A stretch of DNA of 64,000 nucleotides from the NCBI GenBank assembly GCA_965222725.1, contig OZ244969.1:868001-932000 (forward strand). Reading direction: 5' to 3'. The position numbers and the translations under genes are program-made. Each line of letters begins with the position of its first letter. The stretch's first letter is position 1. Below are positions 29,982 to 38,433 of the stretch, in pieces. The stretch is from GCA-2748575 sp965222725. Lineage in GTDB: Bacteria; Pseudomonadota; Gammaproteobacteria; Pseudomonadales; Ketobacteraceae. The notes beneath the pieces were generated by a model, which ran no database searches, had not been told where the DNA came from, and saw only the letters and a list, made by a program, of their open reading frames with translations.

Positions 29982-31376
29982 ATGACAATGACAAAGACAA
30001 TGACCAAAACATCGTTTCGTAAAAAACTGCTAGCCGCCGGTTTACTGGCTGCCACCGTTGCATCGGCACCGGTTGTGGCCAAGGTAAGCCCGGAAGAAGC
30101 CGCCAAACTGGGAAAATCCCTGACAGCATTTGGCGCTGAAAAATCCGGCAACGCGGATGGCTCCATACCGCCGTACGAAGGGGGTATCACAAAAGCACCG
30201 GCCTGTTACGACGGCACCGAGTTTCTGTGTAATCCCTTTCCGGACGACAAACCGGTATTCACCATCACCAAAGCCAACTACCAGCAACACAAGGACAAAC
30301 TGGCAGATGGCCACATCGCCATGTTTGAGAAGTACGATACCTTCAAGATGCCAATCTATCCGTCCCGTCGCAGCACCGCCTTTCCCAAGGTAGTCATCGA
30401 CGAGACACTGCAGAACGCAACCAAAACGGAATTGGCAAAAGGTGGTAACGGGCTGCAGAATTTCGCCTCCTGGGGTTATCCTTTTCCCATCCCCAACGAC
30501 GGCGTAGAAGCCATCTGGAACCACATTGTGCGCTACCGCGGTACCGGTGCCCGCCGGATTACCGGTCAGGCCACGCCGCAGGCCAACGGCTCCTACAACG
30601 TGGTACTGTTTGAGGATGAGATCGTGTTCCGCCGCGCCGTTGAGGATCTCGATCCCGGTGAGGATGAAAACGTACTCTTCTACTTCAAGCAGAAGGTAAA
30701 ATCCCCCGCCCGTCTGGCCGGTAACGTACTGCTGGTACACGAAACCATCGACCAGGTGAAGGAACCCCGTAAAGCCTGGATCTACAACGCCGGTCAGCGC
30801 CGGGTACGCCGCGCACCTCAGGTGGCTTACGACGGTCCGGGTACCGCGTCAGACGGTCTGCGGACTGCAGACAACTTTGACATGTACAACGGTGCTCCCG
30901 ATCGTTACAACTGGAAACTGGTGGGCAAGAAAGAGATGTACATCCCCTACAACGGCTACAAGCTGGATGAAAAGGGCGTGAAGTACGATGACATCATCAA
31001 GCCCGGCCACCTGAATCCGGAACTGACCCGTTACGAGCTCCACCGGGTCTGGGTTGTGGAAGCCAAGCTGAAGGAAGGCACCCGTCATATCTACGGCGCC
31101 CGAACCTTCTACCTGGATGAAGACAGCTGGCAGGCCGGTGTGATCGACCTGTACGACGGCCGGGGCAACCTGTGGCGCGTACAGGAAGCCCACCACATGC
31201 AGTACTACAACGCGACGGTACCCTGGTACGCCATGGAAACCGTGTACGACCTGCAGAACGGCCGTTACCTGGCACTGGGGCTTGAGAACGAAGAGGAAGA
31301 TGGTGTTATCTTCGATATCAAAACCAGTAAAGTGGACTGGAAACCCCAGGCACTGCGCCGGGAGGGTCGCCGCTAA
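29982..31376 (+). CDS. DUF1329 family periplasmic protein
   Basis: A 464-residue secreted protein with a signal peptide (ending APVVAKV). The following VSPEEAAKLGKSLTAFGAEK and DGSIPPYEGG are hallmarks of DUF1329. ATGs at 29982, 29988 and 30000 are in frame; the G-rich site at 29971-29980 is best spaced for 29988. Related folds include LolA/LolB-like lipid-binding barrels, which suggests binding of a lipid or hydrophobic molecule in the periplasm. It is co-transcribed with the DUF1302 gene and followed by a terminator. The exact role is unknown. Confidence 0.9.
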   Translation: MTMTKTMTKTSFRKKLLAAGLLAATVASAPVVAKVSPEEAAKLGKSLTAFGAEKSGNADGSIPPYEGGITKAPACYDGTEFLCNPFPDDKPVFTITKANYQQHKDKLADGHIAMFEKYDTFKMPIYPSRRSTAFPKVVIDETLQNATKTELAKGGNGLQNFASWGYPFPIPNDGVEAIWNHIVRYRGTGARRITGQATPQANGSYNVVLFEDEIVFRRAVEDLDPGEDENVLFYFKQKVKSPARLAGNVLLVHETIDQVKEPRKAWIYNAGQRRVRRAPQVAYDGPGTASDGLRTADNFDMYNGAPDRYNWKLVGKKEMYIPYNGYKLDEKGVKYDDIIKPGHLNPELTRYELHRVWVVEAKLKEGTRHIYGARTFYLDEDSWQAGVIDLYDGRGNLWRVQEAHHMQYYNATVPWYAMETVYDLQNGRYLALGLENEEEDGVIFDIKTSKVDWKPQALRREGRR

Positions 31377-31403
31377 CCTTAATCAGCTAGCCTGAGAACC
31401 GGA

Positions 31404-31427
31404 AAAGGGGCCAAACGGCCCCTTTTT
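31404..31427 (+). terminator. Rho-independent terminator
   Basis: AAAGGGGCC pairs with GGCCCCTTT across a 4-base loop and is followed by a T-run. It ends the DUF1302-DUF1329 transcript. Confidence 0.92.
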
Positions 31428-31784
31428 CTTTGCCCGCCAATTAATTGGGTAAACCACCCAAACACAAAGAGTAAACATCCACCTACAGTTTGTAACAATG
31501 CCTTATGGCACACTAAGTGTTCATAAAACAATCAGAGTAGAACTACTTGAACTGTGTGAACCAGATCACTATCCTGTAGCGTTGCAGCAGTTTCTTACTA
31601 CAAGAATAAACAGATCAAACAAAAGTACAGCAACAAGAACCATACAAAGCGCCGTAACACTCTGATTAAAAAACAATAACAATCTAAGTGAATCGCAGTT
31701 GTCGGATTGGGGCAGATTCACCGGATGTTGGGAAATGCTCCCCTCCTGAGCGTTTCACGTGCGGGCGACGATAACAAAAAAACA
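31428..31784. other. Intergenic region upstream of the coiled-coil protein
   Basis: These 357 bases are AT-rich and hold no credible gene. The frame of the next gene is open from a TTG at 31707, but that stretch does not look coding. TTGGGT/ACCCAA (31445-31461) and GTGAATC/GATTCAC (31688-31721) are short inverted repeats of unknown meaning. Confidence 0.5.
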
Positions 31785-33365
31785 ATGAAGACTCTCATGA
31801 ACAGTAGGCAGCGTAATAAGCCAGGGATTGCGAAAGCTGTGTCTAAAGCACTGAAAATCACCGCCATGGTGTGCTGTATCAGCACTATGGGAATCAGTGC
31901 GGCCCACGCAAATAGCTCCGCAAAAATCAGCACCCTGAACTCCCAGATCACCAATCTTGAACGCAGCATTTCCCAGGATGAATCCGCCATTGAACAGCTT
32001 GAGCGGAAAATCTGGGGACTTGATGCCGATATCCTGGAAGCCCGCAAACAGATCCGCAAAGAGCGCGACGAACAGCGTGCCGCCTATCACGACATCAAGC
32101 GGGAAGTGAAAAAACAGCTTTTTGATATTGAAGGCATCCAGAAATCCATGGAGCTGATTGATCAGGATATCGAACTGGTACAGCGGGACAGCCAGCGCTC
32201 TCAGGAATATTTCAACAGCCTGAATCCCCTGAAGAAACAGTTTGAAGAAGCCTCCCATACCGAAAAGCTGCGGGAGAACCAGCAGAAGGTAGAGCAGCTG
32301 CTGTCAGAAAAGCAGAATCTGATTGAATCCCTGAACGCTCACAAAACCAAACATCGCCTGCTGGAAGAAAAGCTGGAAATTACCCGCCAGAACATGGAAG
32401 AAACCTCCCCTGAAGACGATGACCGCTATAGCGGACTGATGGCAAGCCGCGACAACAACGGCAAACGCATTACCAGTCTGCGCAAACAGGTGCAGCAGGA
32501 CAAATCCAACCTGGCCTTGCTGAAGCGCAAGCTTGAGGAAGTAAAGTCCCAGGTTGCCCGCGATCGCAAGGAAGCCGCCAGAGCCGTCGCCAAGGCCCAG
32601 ACGGCCCCGAAAAAAGAAGAGCCGGCCCCGGAGCCTGTCGCGAACAACAACAGTGGTTCAGCCTACGTCTTTGTGATTTCGGGAGAGCAGACCCCCAATA
32701 TCGAAGATGCCCTGAAGCTGAAAGACTGGGTGGAATCCTACGGTGCTGAATACATTCAGGCCAGCTGGAACGGTTTTAACAATACCAACTCCGACGGTGG
32801 CAGCACTGAAGCGTTCAAGCGTCAGTTTATGAAGAAGCTGGACAGCATGGAGAAGAATGCCAAGATCATTCTGATCGGCCATGGCCGTGGCGGCGGTGCT
32901 GCCATTGAAGCGGCTACCGAGATTGCCTTTAACGCCAATCGTACCATTGAGTTTCTGGCAGTGATCGACCCTATCGGCGACGAGAACCTGCGGGCCAATA
33001 TCGTGTACAACACGGCAGTGAAGTGCAACAAGCCCAATCCTCAGGATCAGATTTCCAATACGGAATACATCACCTGCCTGCGTGAATCCAAAAAACGGTT
33101 GATCACAGCCAACGTCAAACATTTCTACAATCGCTGGCAAAAAGACAGCAGCGGTCCTGCCGATTTTTATCGTCGCATAAAAGCCATTGATGAAAACGGC
33201 GAAGACATGGTAGCACCCACGGCTACCGGCCGCTTTGCCACGGCAGGCTCCATTATCGAAGACCAGAAACGGGTATTTCTGGGGGACGATAAAGACGCAC
33301 ACAAAACACTTCTGGCCGATGAAGCCAGAAACCTTCCCCGTCTATTAGTGAAACATCTGCGCTAA
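31785..33365 (+). CDS. Exported coiled-coil protein with degenerate alpha/beta-hydrolase-like domain
   Basis: A 526-residue protein; ATGs at 31785 and 31797 are both possible starts. A signal peptide ends near SAAHANSS. Residues about 45-260 form a long charged coiled coil (heptad-rich, such as LERSISQDESAIEQLERKI), similar in style to EnvC-like proteins. A Pro/Glu-rich linker leads to a C-terminal domain with an apparent alpha/beta-hydrolase core: IILIGHGRGGGAAIEAA takes the place of the nucleophile elbow, and FLAVIDPIG follows. The position normally held by serine is glycine (GHGRG), so it probably lacks hydrolase activity. It is 13 bases before a small secreted protein gene and likely in one operon with it. 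Confidence 0.8.
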   Translation: MKTLMNSRQRNKPGIAKAVSKALKITAMVCCISTMGISAAHANSSAKISTLNSQITNLERSISQDESAIEQLERKIWGLDADILEARKQIRKERDEQRAAYHDIKREVKKQLFDIEGIQKSMELIDQDIELVQRDSQRSQEYFNSLNPLKKQFEEASHTEKLRENQQKVEQLLSEKQNLIESLNAHKTKHRLLEEKLEITRQNMEETSPEDDDRYSGLMASRDNNGKRITSLRKQVQQDKSNLALLKRKLEEVKSQVARDRKEAARAVAKAQTAPKKEEPAPEPVANNNSGSAYVFVISGEQTPNIEDALKLKDWVESYGAEYIQASWNGFNNTNSDGGSTEAFKRQFMKKLDSMEKNAKIILIGHGRGGGAAIEAATEIAFNANRTIEFLAVIDPIGDENLRANIVYNTAVKCNKPNPQDQISNTEYITCLRESKKRLITANVKHFYNRWQKDSSGPADFYRRIKAIDENGEDMVAPTATGRFATAGSIIEDQKRVFLGDDKDAHKTLLADEARNLPRLLVKHLR

Positions 33366-33378
33366 AGAGGTCACGACT

Positions 33379-33885
33379 ATGAAAACAATAACAGGCGTTC
33401 TGACTTCATCCCTTCTGGCGGCTGCCATGGCATTACCGGCCTATGCTGACAATGTCATGAAGGTACCCAGGGAAAGGGGTGCTGTGCACCAGGAATTCAA
33501 AACCCTGCTCAGTGACTATCTCAAGGAATTCCAATCCGGCGTGGGCCGCATTGCATTGAAAGGCGACGCCCGCGGTGATGAATGCCAGGTGGACTTTTAC
33601 ACCAACCAGAACACCACCTTTGTTACCGTGAATGTGGATGATGGTGATTTCTATAATGAATTCTATATCGACCACCCTACCCAGTCTTTCCGCCAGGTAC
33701 TGTTCCAGAATCTGACCATGCGGGATGATGGCGTGGAACTGAAGGTGGTAAAAAGAGACGGAGGTTACTCCATTCTTACCGATGGCAAATCCCTGACCCT
33801 GACCACCAAAGTGGATTCCGGCAAGGATTCCACCTGCACTTTTAATCTGGCCCAGGCCAGCTTCTTTGAAGGTGAAACCGAATAA
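33379..33885 (+). CDS. Small secreted protein of unknown function
   Basis: A 168-residue protein with a clear signal peptide (about 1-23, ending LPAYADN). The mature part is beta-rich and acidic, with two cysteines (in GDECQVDFY and DSTCTFNL) that could form a disulfide. I do not recognise the family. An AGAGG ribosome site precedes the ATG, only 13 bases after the coiled-coil protein gene, so the two products may act together in the periplasm. A bidirectional terminator follows. Confidence 0.8.
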   Translation: MKTITGVLTSSLLAAAMALPAYADNVMKVPRERGAVHQEFKTLLSDYLKEFQSGVGRIALKGDARGDECQVDFYTNQNTTFVTVNVDDGDFYNEFYIDHPTQSFRQVLFQNLTMRDDGVELKVVKRDGGYSILTDGKSLTLTTKVDSGKDSTCTFNLAQASFFEGETE

Positions 33886-33907
33886 GAGTTTACGCTCGCA
33901 CGTCAGC

Positions 33908-33934
33908 AAGGCTCCGGTAACGGAGCCTTTTCTT
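33908..33934. terminator. Terminator between convergent genes
   Basis: AAGGCTCCG pairs with CGGAGCCTT around a short loop, with T-rich sequence on the plus side. It ends the small secreted protein transcript and touches the last base of the EVE-domain gene. Confidence 0.88.
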
Positions 33935-34395
33935 TATCCCCGCCCCAGCGCCACAATAAATTCCCACTCCGCTTTACTGACCGGCTGAATGGATAAACGT
34001 CCCTGACGAAACAGCACCATGTTCTGCAGCTCGCTGTGGGTCTTCATGGCTTTCATGCTCACCACGTGCGGAAACTTTTCCGTAAATTTGATATCCACGC
34101 AGTACCAGCGGGGCGTATCCGTTGTGGATCTGGCATCAAAATAAGGACTGTCTTCAGTAAACTGTGCAGGGTCCGGGTAAGCGGCCTTCACCACCCGGGC
34201 CGTACCCGCCACCCCCGGTACCCGGCAGCTGCTGTGATAGAAAAACAGCTGATCACCCACAGCCACCTGATCCCGCAACAGATTACGGGCCTGGTAGTTG
34301 CGAATGCCATCCCAACGGCCGGTGGCCGATGGCTCACCGGCCAGATCATCGATGCTGTATTCATCCGGTTCCGATTTAAATAACCAGTACTTCAT
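33934..34395 (-). CDS. EVE domain-containing protein
   Basis: A 153-residue cytosolic protein made of a single EVE domain (a PUA-like fold). MKYWLFKSEPDEYSIDDL, RWDGIRNYQARNLLRD, GDQLFFYHSSC and PGVAGTARVV are the conserved stretches. EVE proteins bind modified bases such as hydroxymethyl- or methylcytosine and are linked to nucleic-acid modification sensing. An upstream in-frame ATG (34410) exists, but 34395 matches family starts. It lies 19 bases after the larger secreted-protein gene on the same strand, perhaps by chance. Confidence 0.93.
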   Translation of the reverse strand: MKYWLFKSEPDEYSIDDLAGEPSATGRWDGIRNYQARNLLRDQVAVGDQLFFYHSSCRVPGVAGTARVVKAAYPDPAQFTEDSPYFDARSTTDTPRWYCVDIKFTEKFPHVVSMKAMKTHSELQNMVLFRQGRLSIQPVSKAEWEFIVALGRG

Positions 34396-34414
34396 AACGG
34401 CTGTCTGCAATTAT

Positions 34415-35710
34415 CTAAAGCGGCGTATTAATGCGGATTTCCGGCGGTGTACGCAGATCTTCGGTAAAGACTTCCGGATTTCCTTCAAAGCCCTGATCGA
34501 TAAAAATACTCACCACAAAGCCGAAGAAACCGCTGTCAGGGAAATTCAGAATCTTGTAACCCAGATTGGGCAACTGGCCCACAAAACGCTCCGGCGGATC
34601 TTCATGATCAAAACTGTCCATCATCTGCATGGCGATGGGTTCATTGGTTTCCCCCAGGAAATTGAAAAACGCCGCCAGATCCAGATTGCGCTTGGTGGAC
34701 ACCCAGATCCAGTTTTTGGTCTGATTCACACCGGATTCAATCATCTGTTGTTCGTTGGCATCGATCACACCATCCACAATGCCGCCCTCCTTGGGCCCCA
34801 GGGCAGAACGCATGGTGGCACCCAGCAGCTTATTGCCTTCGGTGGACAGCGTCAGCACCGGGTCTACCAGTAACTTGCGTCTTACGGACGGCATCAGCAC
34901 CCGCACATCATAGAACATGGCCTTGGGGTAATGATGCAGCTGCAGGCTGATCTTCAGAATGGGTAAATTCATCAACCACAAGGTTACTTTCAACTGGGTG
35001 GTGGAACGAATCGGCCCGGTTACCTCACCCATGGGCAGGGCAATAAACTCATCATTGTTAAGGGAGGTTTGTGTAATAGGTGTCACCAGGCCACCGTCCA
35101 GGCGGATCTTCATGGAATCCAGGGGTGGTTCACCCACAAAGTTACGGGCCTGAAAATCAATCCACTTCAGGTGGTTTTCCTTGTCGTAGGTCAGGCTGTA
35201 AAAGTCCGTTTCCACATGGGCCAGTTCCGAACTGTAACGCACATACTGCTCCTGTGAACGCAGCTTGGAACCGCGCAGCAGATAGGCATAACGTTTGATA
35301 CCGCTTTTATCGGTCAGCTGGATTTCTGCCACCAGCTCGCCATCCATAAAATGATGCTTTTCCTTGCGGGGGCCTGCATCCTTGAATAAAAACAGAAGCT
35401 TGTCGTTGCCATCCATCAGCCCTTTGGTGCCATCGATAGGCACGTCCCAGTCTTCAAAATAAATAGCGCCACCGGTGTTGTATTCATCAATCTGAAAGGG
35501 CACCGGCTCAATCACATCATCAATCACCGCGGCCAGGGAAAGATCCTCTATCTCCATACCCAGTGCATTGGGTACATCATTACCACTGATATGAATAACT
35601 TTATAAGCGTCGATGCGCTCCAGGGGTGGCAAGGTCACGTCGCTGTAGCTGTGGGCCACCGCGGCCTGCAAAAACAGGACAAAAAGGCTCAGAATTCGGA
35701 GATGCGTCAT
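34415..35710 (-). CDS. Secreted protein of unknown function
   Basis: A 431-residue protein with a signal peptide (about 1-20, ending AVAHSYS). It is beta-rich with no obvious membrane segment. Segments such as PFQIDEYNTGGAIYFEDWD, LMDGNDKLLFLFKDAG and KRYAYLLRGS repeat a Thr/Asp/aromatic style seen in large periplasmic beta-sandwich proteins, but I cannot assign a family. It is separated from the next upstream plus-strand gene by 253 bases and ends 19 bases before the EVE gene. Function is unknown. Confidence 0.75.
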   Translation of the reverse strand: MTHLRILSLFVLFLQAAVAHSYSDVTLPPLERIDAYKVIHISGNDVPNALGMEIEDLSLAAVIDDVIEPVPFQIDEYNTGGAIYFEDWDVPIDGTKGLMDGNDKLLFLFKDAGPRKEKHHFMDGELVAEIQLTDKSGIKRYAYLLRGSKLRSQEQYVRYSSELAHVETDFYSLTYDKENHLKWIDFQARNFVGEPPLDSMKIRLDGGLVTPITQTSLNNDEFIALPMGEVTGPIRSTTQLKVTLWLMNLPILKISLQLHHYPKAMFYDVRVLMPSVRRKLLVDPVLTLSTEGNKLLGATMRSALGPKEGGIVDGVIDANEQQMIESGVNQTKNWIWVSTKRNLDLAAFFNFLGETNEPIAMQMMDSFDHEDPPERFVGQLPNLGYKILNFPDSGFFGFVVSIFIDQGFEGNPEVFTEDLRTPPEIRINTPL

Positions 35711-35963
35711 AATTTTTCTTCTTATTCACGGGTAAACCCTGATGATATGAATTCCGGGGCCAGTGTATCAAGTCCTGAATGGTCATAGAGAAGCGATGAC
35801 TGACGGTTCCTATATCGAAAGGAATAAATTAGAATCACCAATAGGGCTACACAAACCTTGCAACAATTACCGAATAATCTGAAGTCTTCGCAAACTTAGC
35901 GTCCCGGAAACACCAACCATAAACCGGATTGCTGTTGATTGATGTCATTAAAGGGGAGCCATC

Positions 35964-36368
35964 ATGAGACGACCATGGTTTTTAGCGGTATTGATCAGTT
36001 TTTGTCTGTGCACAACCGTTTACGCCGCCTCGGTCACTGACTGGGGAAGCGCCCGTCCCGCGGTGGAAAACAAAATTGTGGGCAAGTGGCAGCTGGTGGC
36101 CGTGTATGAAGGCAGCGACAACATCAGCACCAGTCAGGCATTGAAAGATTACTGGATTTTTAAAGACAACGGCTGGGTTGAGCATTTTGAGGAACCTTTC
36201 GGCCTGCGCCGTTCCTCCTACTGGATGGAAGGCCGCAAGCTGGCAGTGCGTGACCGCGCCGGCAAGAACACCCGGGTATTCATGATCACCTACGTAGACA
36301 GCGAAAAGATGATCTGGAAACACCGCCTGGAAGGCCGTACCTATACCTACAATTTTGCCCGCTACTGA
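35964..36368 (+). CDS. Small secreted lipocalin-like protein
   Basis: A 134-residue protein with a signal peptide (about 1-21, ending TVYAAS). The mature part starts IVGKWQLVAVYEGSDN and includes WIFKDNGWVEH and AVRDRAGKN, resembling the GxW start and strands of lipocalin-like domains, though too short for certainty. A good ribosome site (AGGGGAG) precedes the ATG. It stands alone, 150 bases before the DprE1-like gene. Ligand and role are unknown. Confidence 0.75.
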   Translation: MRRPWFLAVLISFCLCTTVYAASVTDWGSARPAVENKIVGKWQLVAVYEGSDNISTSQALKDYWIFKDNGWVEHFEEPFGLRRSSYWMEGRKLAVRDRAGKNTRVFMITYVDSEKMIWKHRLEGRTYTYNFARY

Positions 36369-36518
36369 CAGAAATCCGCTGTCAGTATCCTTCAGGCTGC
36401 ACTTGTGGCGCGCTCAGAGTAACGGCCCCGTTCGGTGAACCCGTGCATCGTCACAGCTGGCTGGTTGGTGTATCCTTTGGGTATTATCACCGCTTAAACA
36501 AGAGTCAGCAGCCACACC

Positions 36519-37826
36519 ATGTCCAAGCAGAAAAGCCAGTCCTGGGGACGATACTTCGATTACTCCCACCAACCCGCCGCCCTGAAAGACCGCAACGACG
36601 GCCTGCCGGAAGGAGAAGGCCCCATCCTGCCCTATGGCATGGGCCGCAGCTATGGTGACAGCTGCCTGAATGACGGCGGCAGCCTGGTCAGCAGCCGGGG
36701 CCTGAAACACTTTATCGACTTTGACAGGGAAAACGGCATTGTGCGCTGCGAAGCCGGTGTTACCCTGGCGGATCTGCACGAAGTCACCGTGCCCGCCGGC
36801 TGGTTTGTTAAAGTCACTCCCGGTACCAAGTTCGTCACCATTGGCGGCGCCATCGCCAACGACGTTCACGGCAAAAACCACTGGCGCGCCGGCACCTTTG
36901 GCTGCCACGTTATCCGCTTTGAAATTTTACGCAGCAATGGCGAGCGCCTGGAATGCTCGGCGGAACAGAACCCGGAATTGTTCAAAGCCACCATCGGCGG
37001 CCTGGGCCTGACCGGCATGATTGTCTGGGCCGAGTTCCAGCTCAAGCCCATTAAAAACCCCTTTATCGACGATGAAAGTTTTCAGTGCGCCAGCCTGGAC
37101 CACTGCATTGAACTGTTCGATGAATCCCGGGAAGATTACGAGTACCGCGTCGCCTGGATCGACTGCCTGGCCAGTGGCGACAACCTGGGCCGCTCCATTT
37201 TTACCCGCGGCAATCATAATCAGACGGCACCCAACAACACGAAAATATCCCGCCAGAAATTATCCGTGCCTGTGACCTTTCCCCACGGGGTTCTCAATTC
37301 CTTTACGGTGAAATCCTTTAACGCCCTGTATTACCGCAAGCTGATGCAGCCGAAGGTCAGCAAAAAAGTGCACTATGATCCCTTTCACTATCCTCTGGAC
37401 AGCATTCATCAGTGGAACCGTATTTACGGCCCCAAAGGCTTTATGCAGTATCAGTGTGTGGTAACGGAAGAACCGGTAGCCGCGTTGAAAGAACTGCTGA
37501 AACTGATCGCCGCTTCCGGACAGGCATCGTTCCTGAGCGTGCTCAAGGAACACGGCCCGGTGGAATCCCCCGGCATGCTGTCGTTCCCCCGCAGGGGCTA
37601 TACCCTGGCGCTGGATTTTCCCAACAAGGGGGAGCGTACTCTGGCATTAATGCGCCAGCTGGACCGGGTGGTGAAAGAAGCCAAGGGGGCCATCTACCCC
37701 GCCAAGGACGCCCGCATGCCGGCAGACATGTTCCAGTACAGCTACCCGGAATGGCAAAGCTTTGAGCAGTATATTGATCCGCGCTTTGAATCCAGCTTCT
37801 GGCGCCGGGTAATGGAAAAGGACTGA
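36519..37826 (+). CDS. FAD-binding oxidoreductase, DprE1-like
   Basis: A 435-residue flavoprotein of the vanillyl-alcohol-oxidase superfamily. The FAD-binding domain shows PYGMGRSYGDSCLNDGG and TIGGAIANDVHGKNHWRAG, closely resembling decaprenylphosphoryl-ribose oxidase (DprE1), in which a His or Cys is found nearby. The C-terminal DMFQYSYPEWQSFEQYID fits the same family. Mycobacterial DprE1 epimerises a polyprenyl-linked ribose together with DprE2; a DprE2-like partner is not adjacent here, so the substrate is open (a sugar or alcohol on a lipid carrier is possible). It is convergent with the cobalamin-transport operon. Confidence 0.88.
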   Translation: MSKQKSQSWGRYFDYSHQPAALKDRNDGLPEGEGPILPYGMGRSYGDSCLNDGGSLVSSRGLKHFIDFDRENGIVRCEAGVTLADLHEVTVPAGWFVKVTPGTKFVTIGGAIANDVHGKNHWRAGTFGCHVIRFEILRSNGERLECSAEQNPELFKATIGGLGLTGMIVWAEFQLKPIKNPFIDDESFQCASLDHCIELFDESREDYEYRVAWIDCLASGDNLGRSIFTRGNHNQTAPNNTKISRQKLSVPVTFPHGVLNSFTVKSFNALYYRKLMQPKVSKKVHYDPFHYPLDSIHQWNRIYGPKGFMQYQCVVTEEPVAALKELLKLIAASGQASFLSVLKEHGPVESPGMLSFPRRGYTLALDFPNKGERTLALMRQLDRVVKEAKGAIYPAKDARMPADMFQYSYPEWQSFEQYIDPRFESSFWRRVMEKD

Positions 37827-37851
37827 CGACAAAGCCTGGCAGGGCAGCTTA

Positions 37852-38415
37852 TCAGCCACATAGCTGTTTACTGGGCTCCTGATCCAGCGGATCAGGCTCA
37901 AGACCCAGGTATGCTTTACGTAAATGATTCCACATTTTCAGGTGATTAAAGTCAGGTTCTTTCAGTATTTTCTGGTCAGGCGTCAGATAGGGGCTGGGCA
38001 GAAAAACAGTCATCTGCTGTTCGTTGGCGCCATTAAACAGGCGTAATCCCCAGCTGGACGGGCGGCCATCCTCCCGCAGATTCCGATAAAGCTCTGCCCG
38101 GGACGTACACCGGATTCTGGAAAGTTCCGGCGAGGTCGGGTTACGCCGGGTACCCTTGTTTTCACCGATGCATAAATGAAAATGCCAGTGACCAAAGTCC
38201 ACAGTTAAATAGCCGTCGTATAAATTCACACGTTGCGGTGCATTGGGAGCACGCACTTCCCAGACACCACCCTGAACCGCTGTTCCGAAATGAATACAGT
38301 CCCAGTAGTTTTCGAACACATCCGTCAGCAACTTCAGCAAGAATTCTGTATCCGTAGGTAACTCAAAAATTTCGACTTTGCCGTTACCCAGCTCTGTTTC
38401 TATCCGTCCTCTCAT
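37852..38415 (-). CDS. Unknown protein ending the cobalamin-uptake operon
   Basis: A 187-residue cytosolic protein with no signal peptide. The region DGYLTVDFGHWHFHLCIGE holds closely spaced histidines and a cysteine that could bind a metal or a corrin. It is followed by a basic, Arg-rich segment (SRIRCTSRAELYRNLRED). A strong AGGAG ribosome site lies inside the 18-base gap after the btuD-like gene, so it is the last gene of the operon begun by btuB under a cobalamin riboswitch. The function is unknown; corrinoid binding or trafficking in the cytoplasm is a reasonable guess. Confidence 0.82.
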   Translation of the reverse strand: MRGRIETELGNGKVEIFELPTDTEFLLKLLTDVFENYWDCIHFGTAVQGGVWEVRAPNAPQRVNLYDGYLTVDFGHWHFHLCIGENKGTRRNPTSPELSRIRCTSRAELYRNLREDGRPSSWGLRLFNGANEQQMTVFLPSPYLTPDQKILKEPDFNHLKMWNHLRKAYLGLEPDPLDQEPSKQLCG

Positions 38416-38433
38416 GGCGGGATCTCCTTTGGA

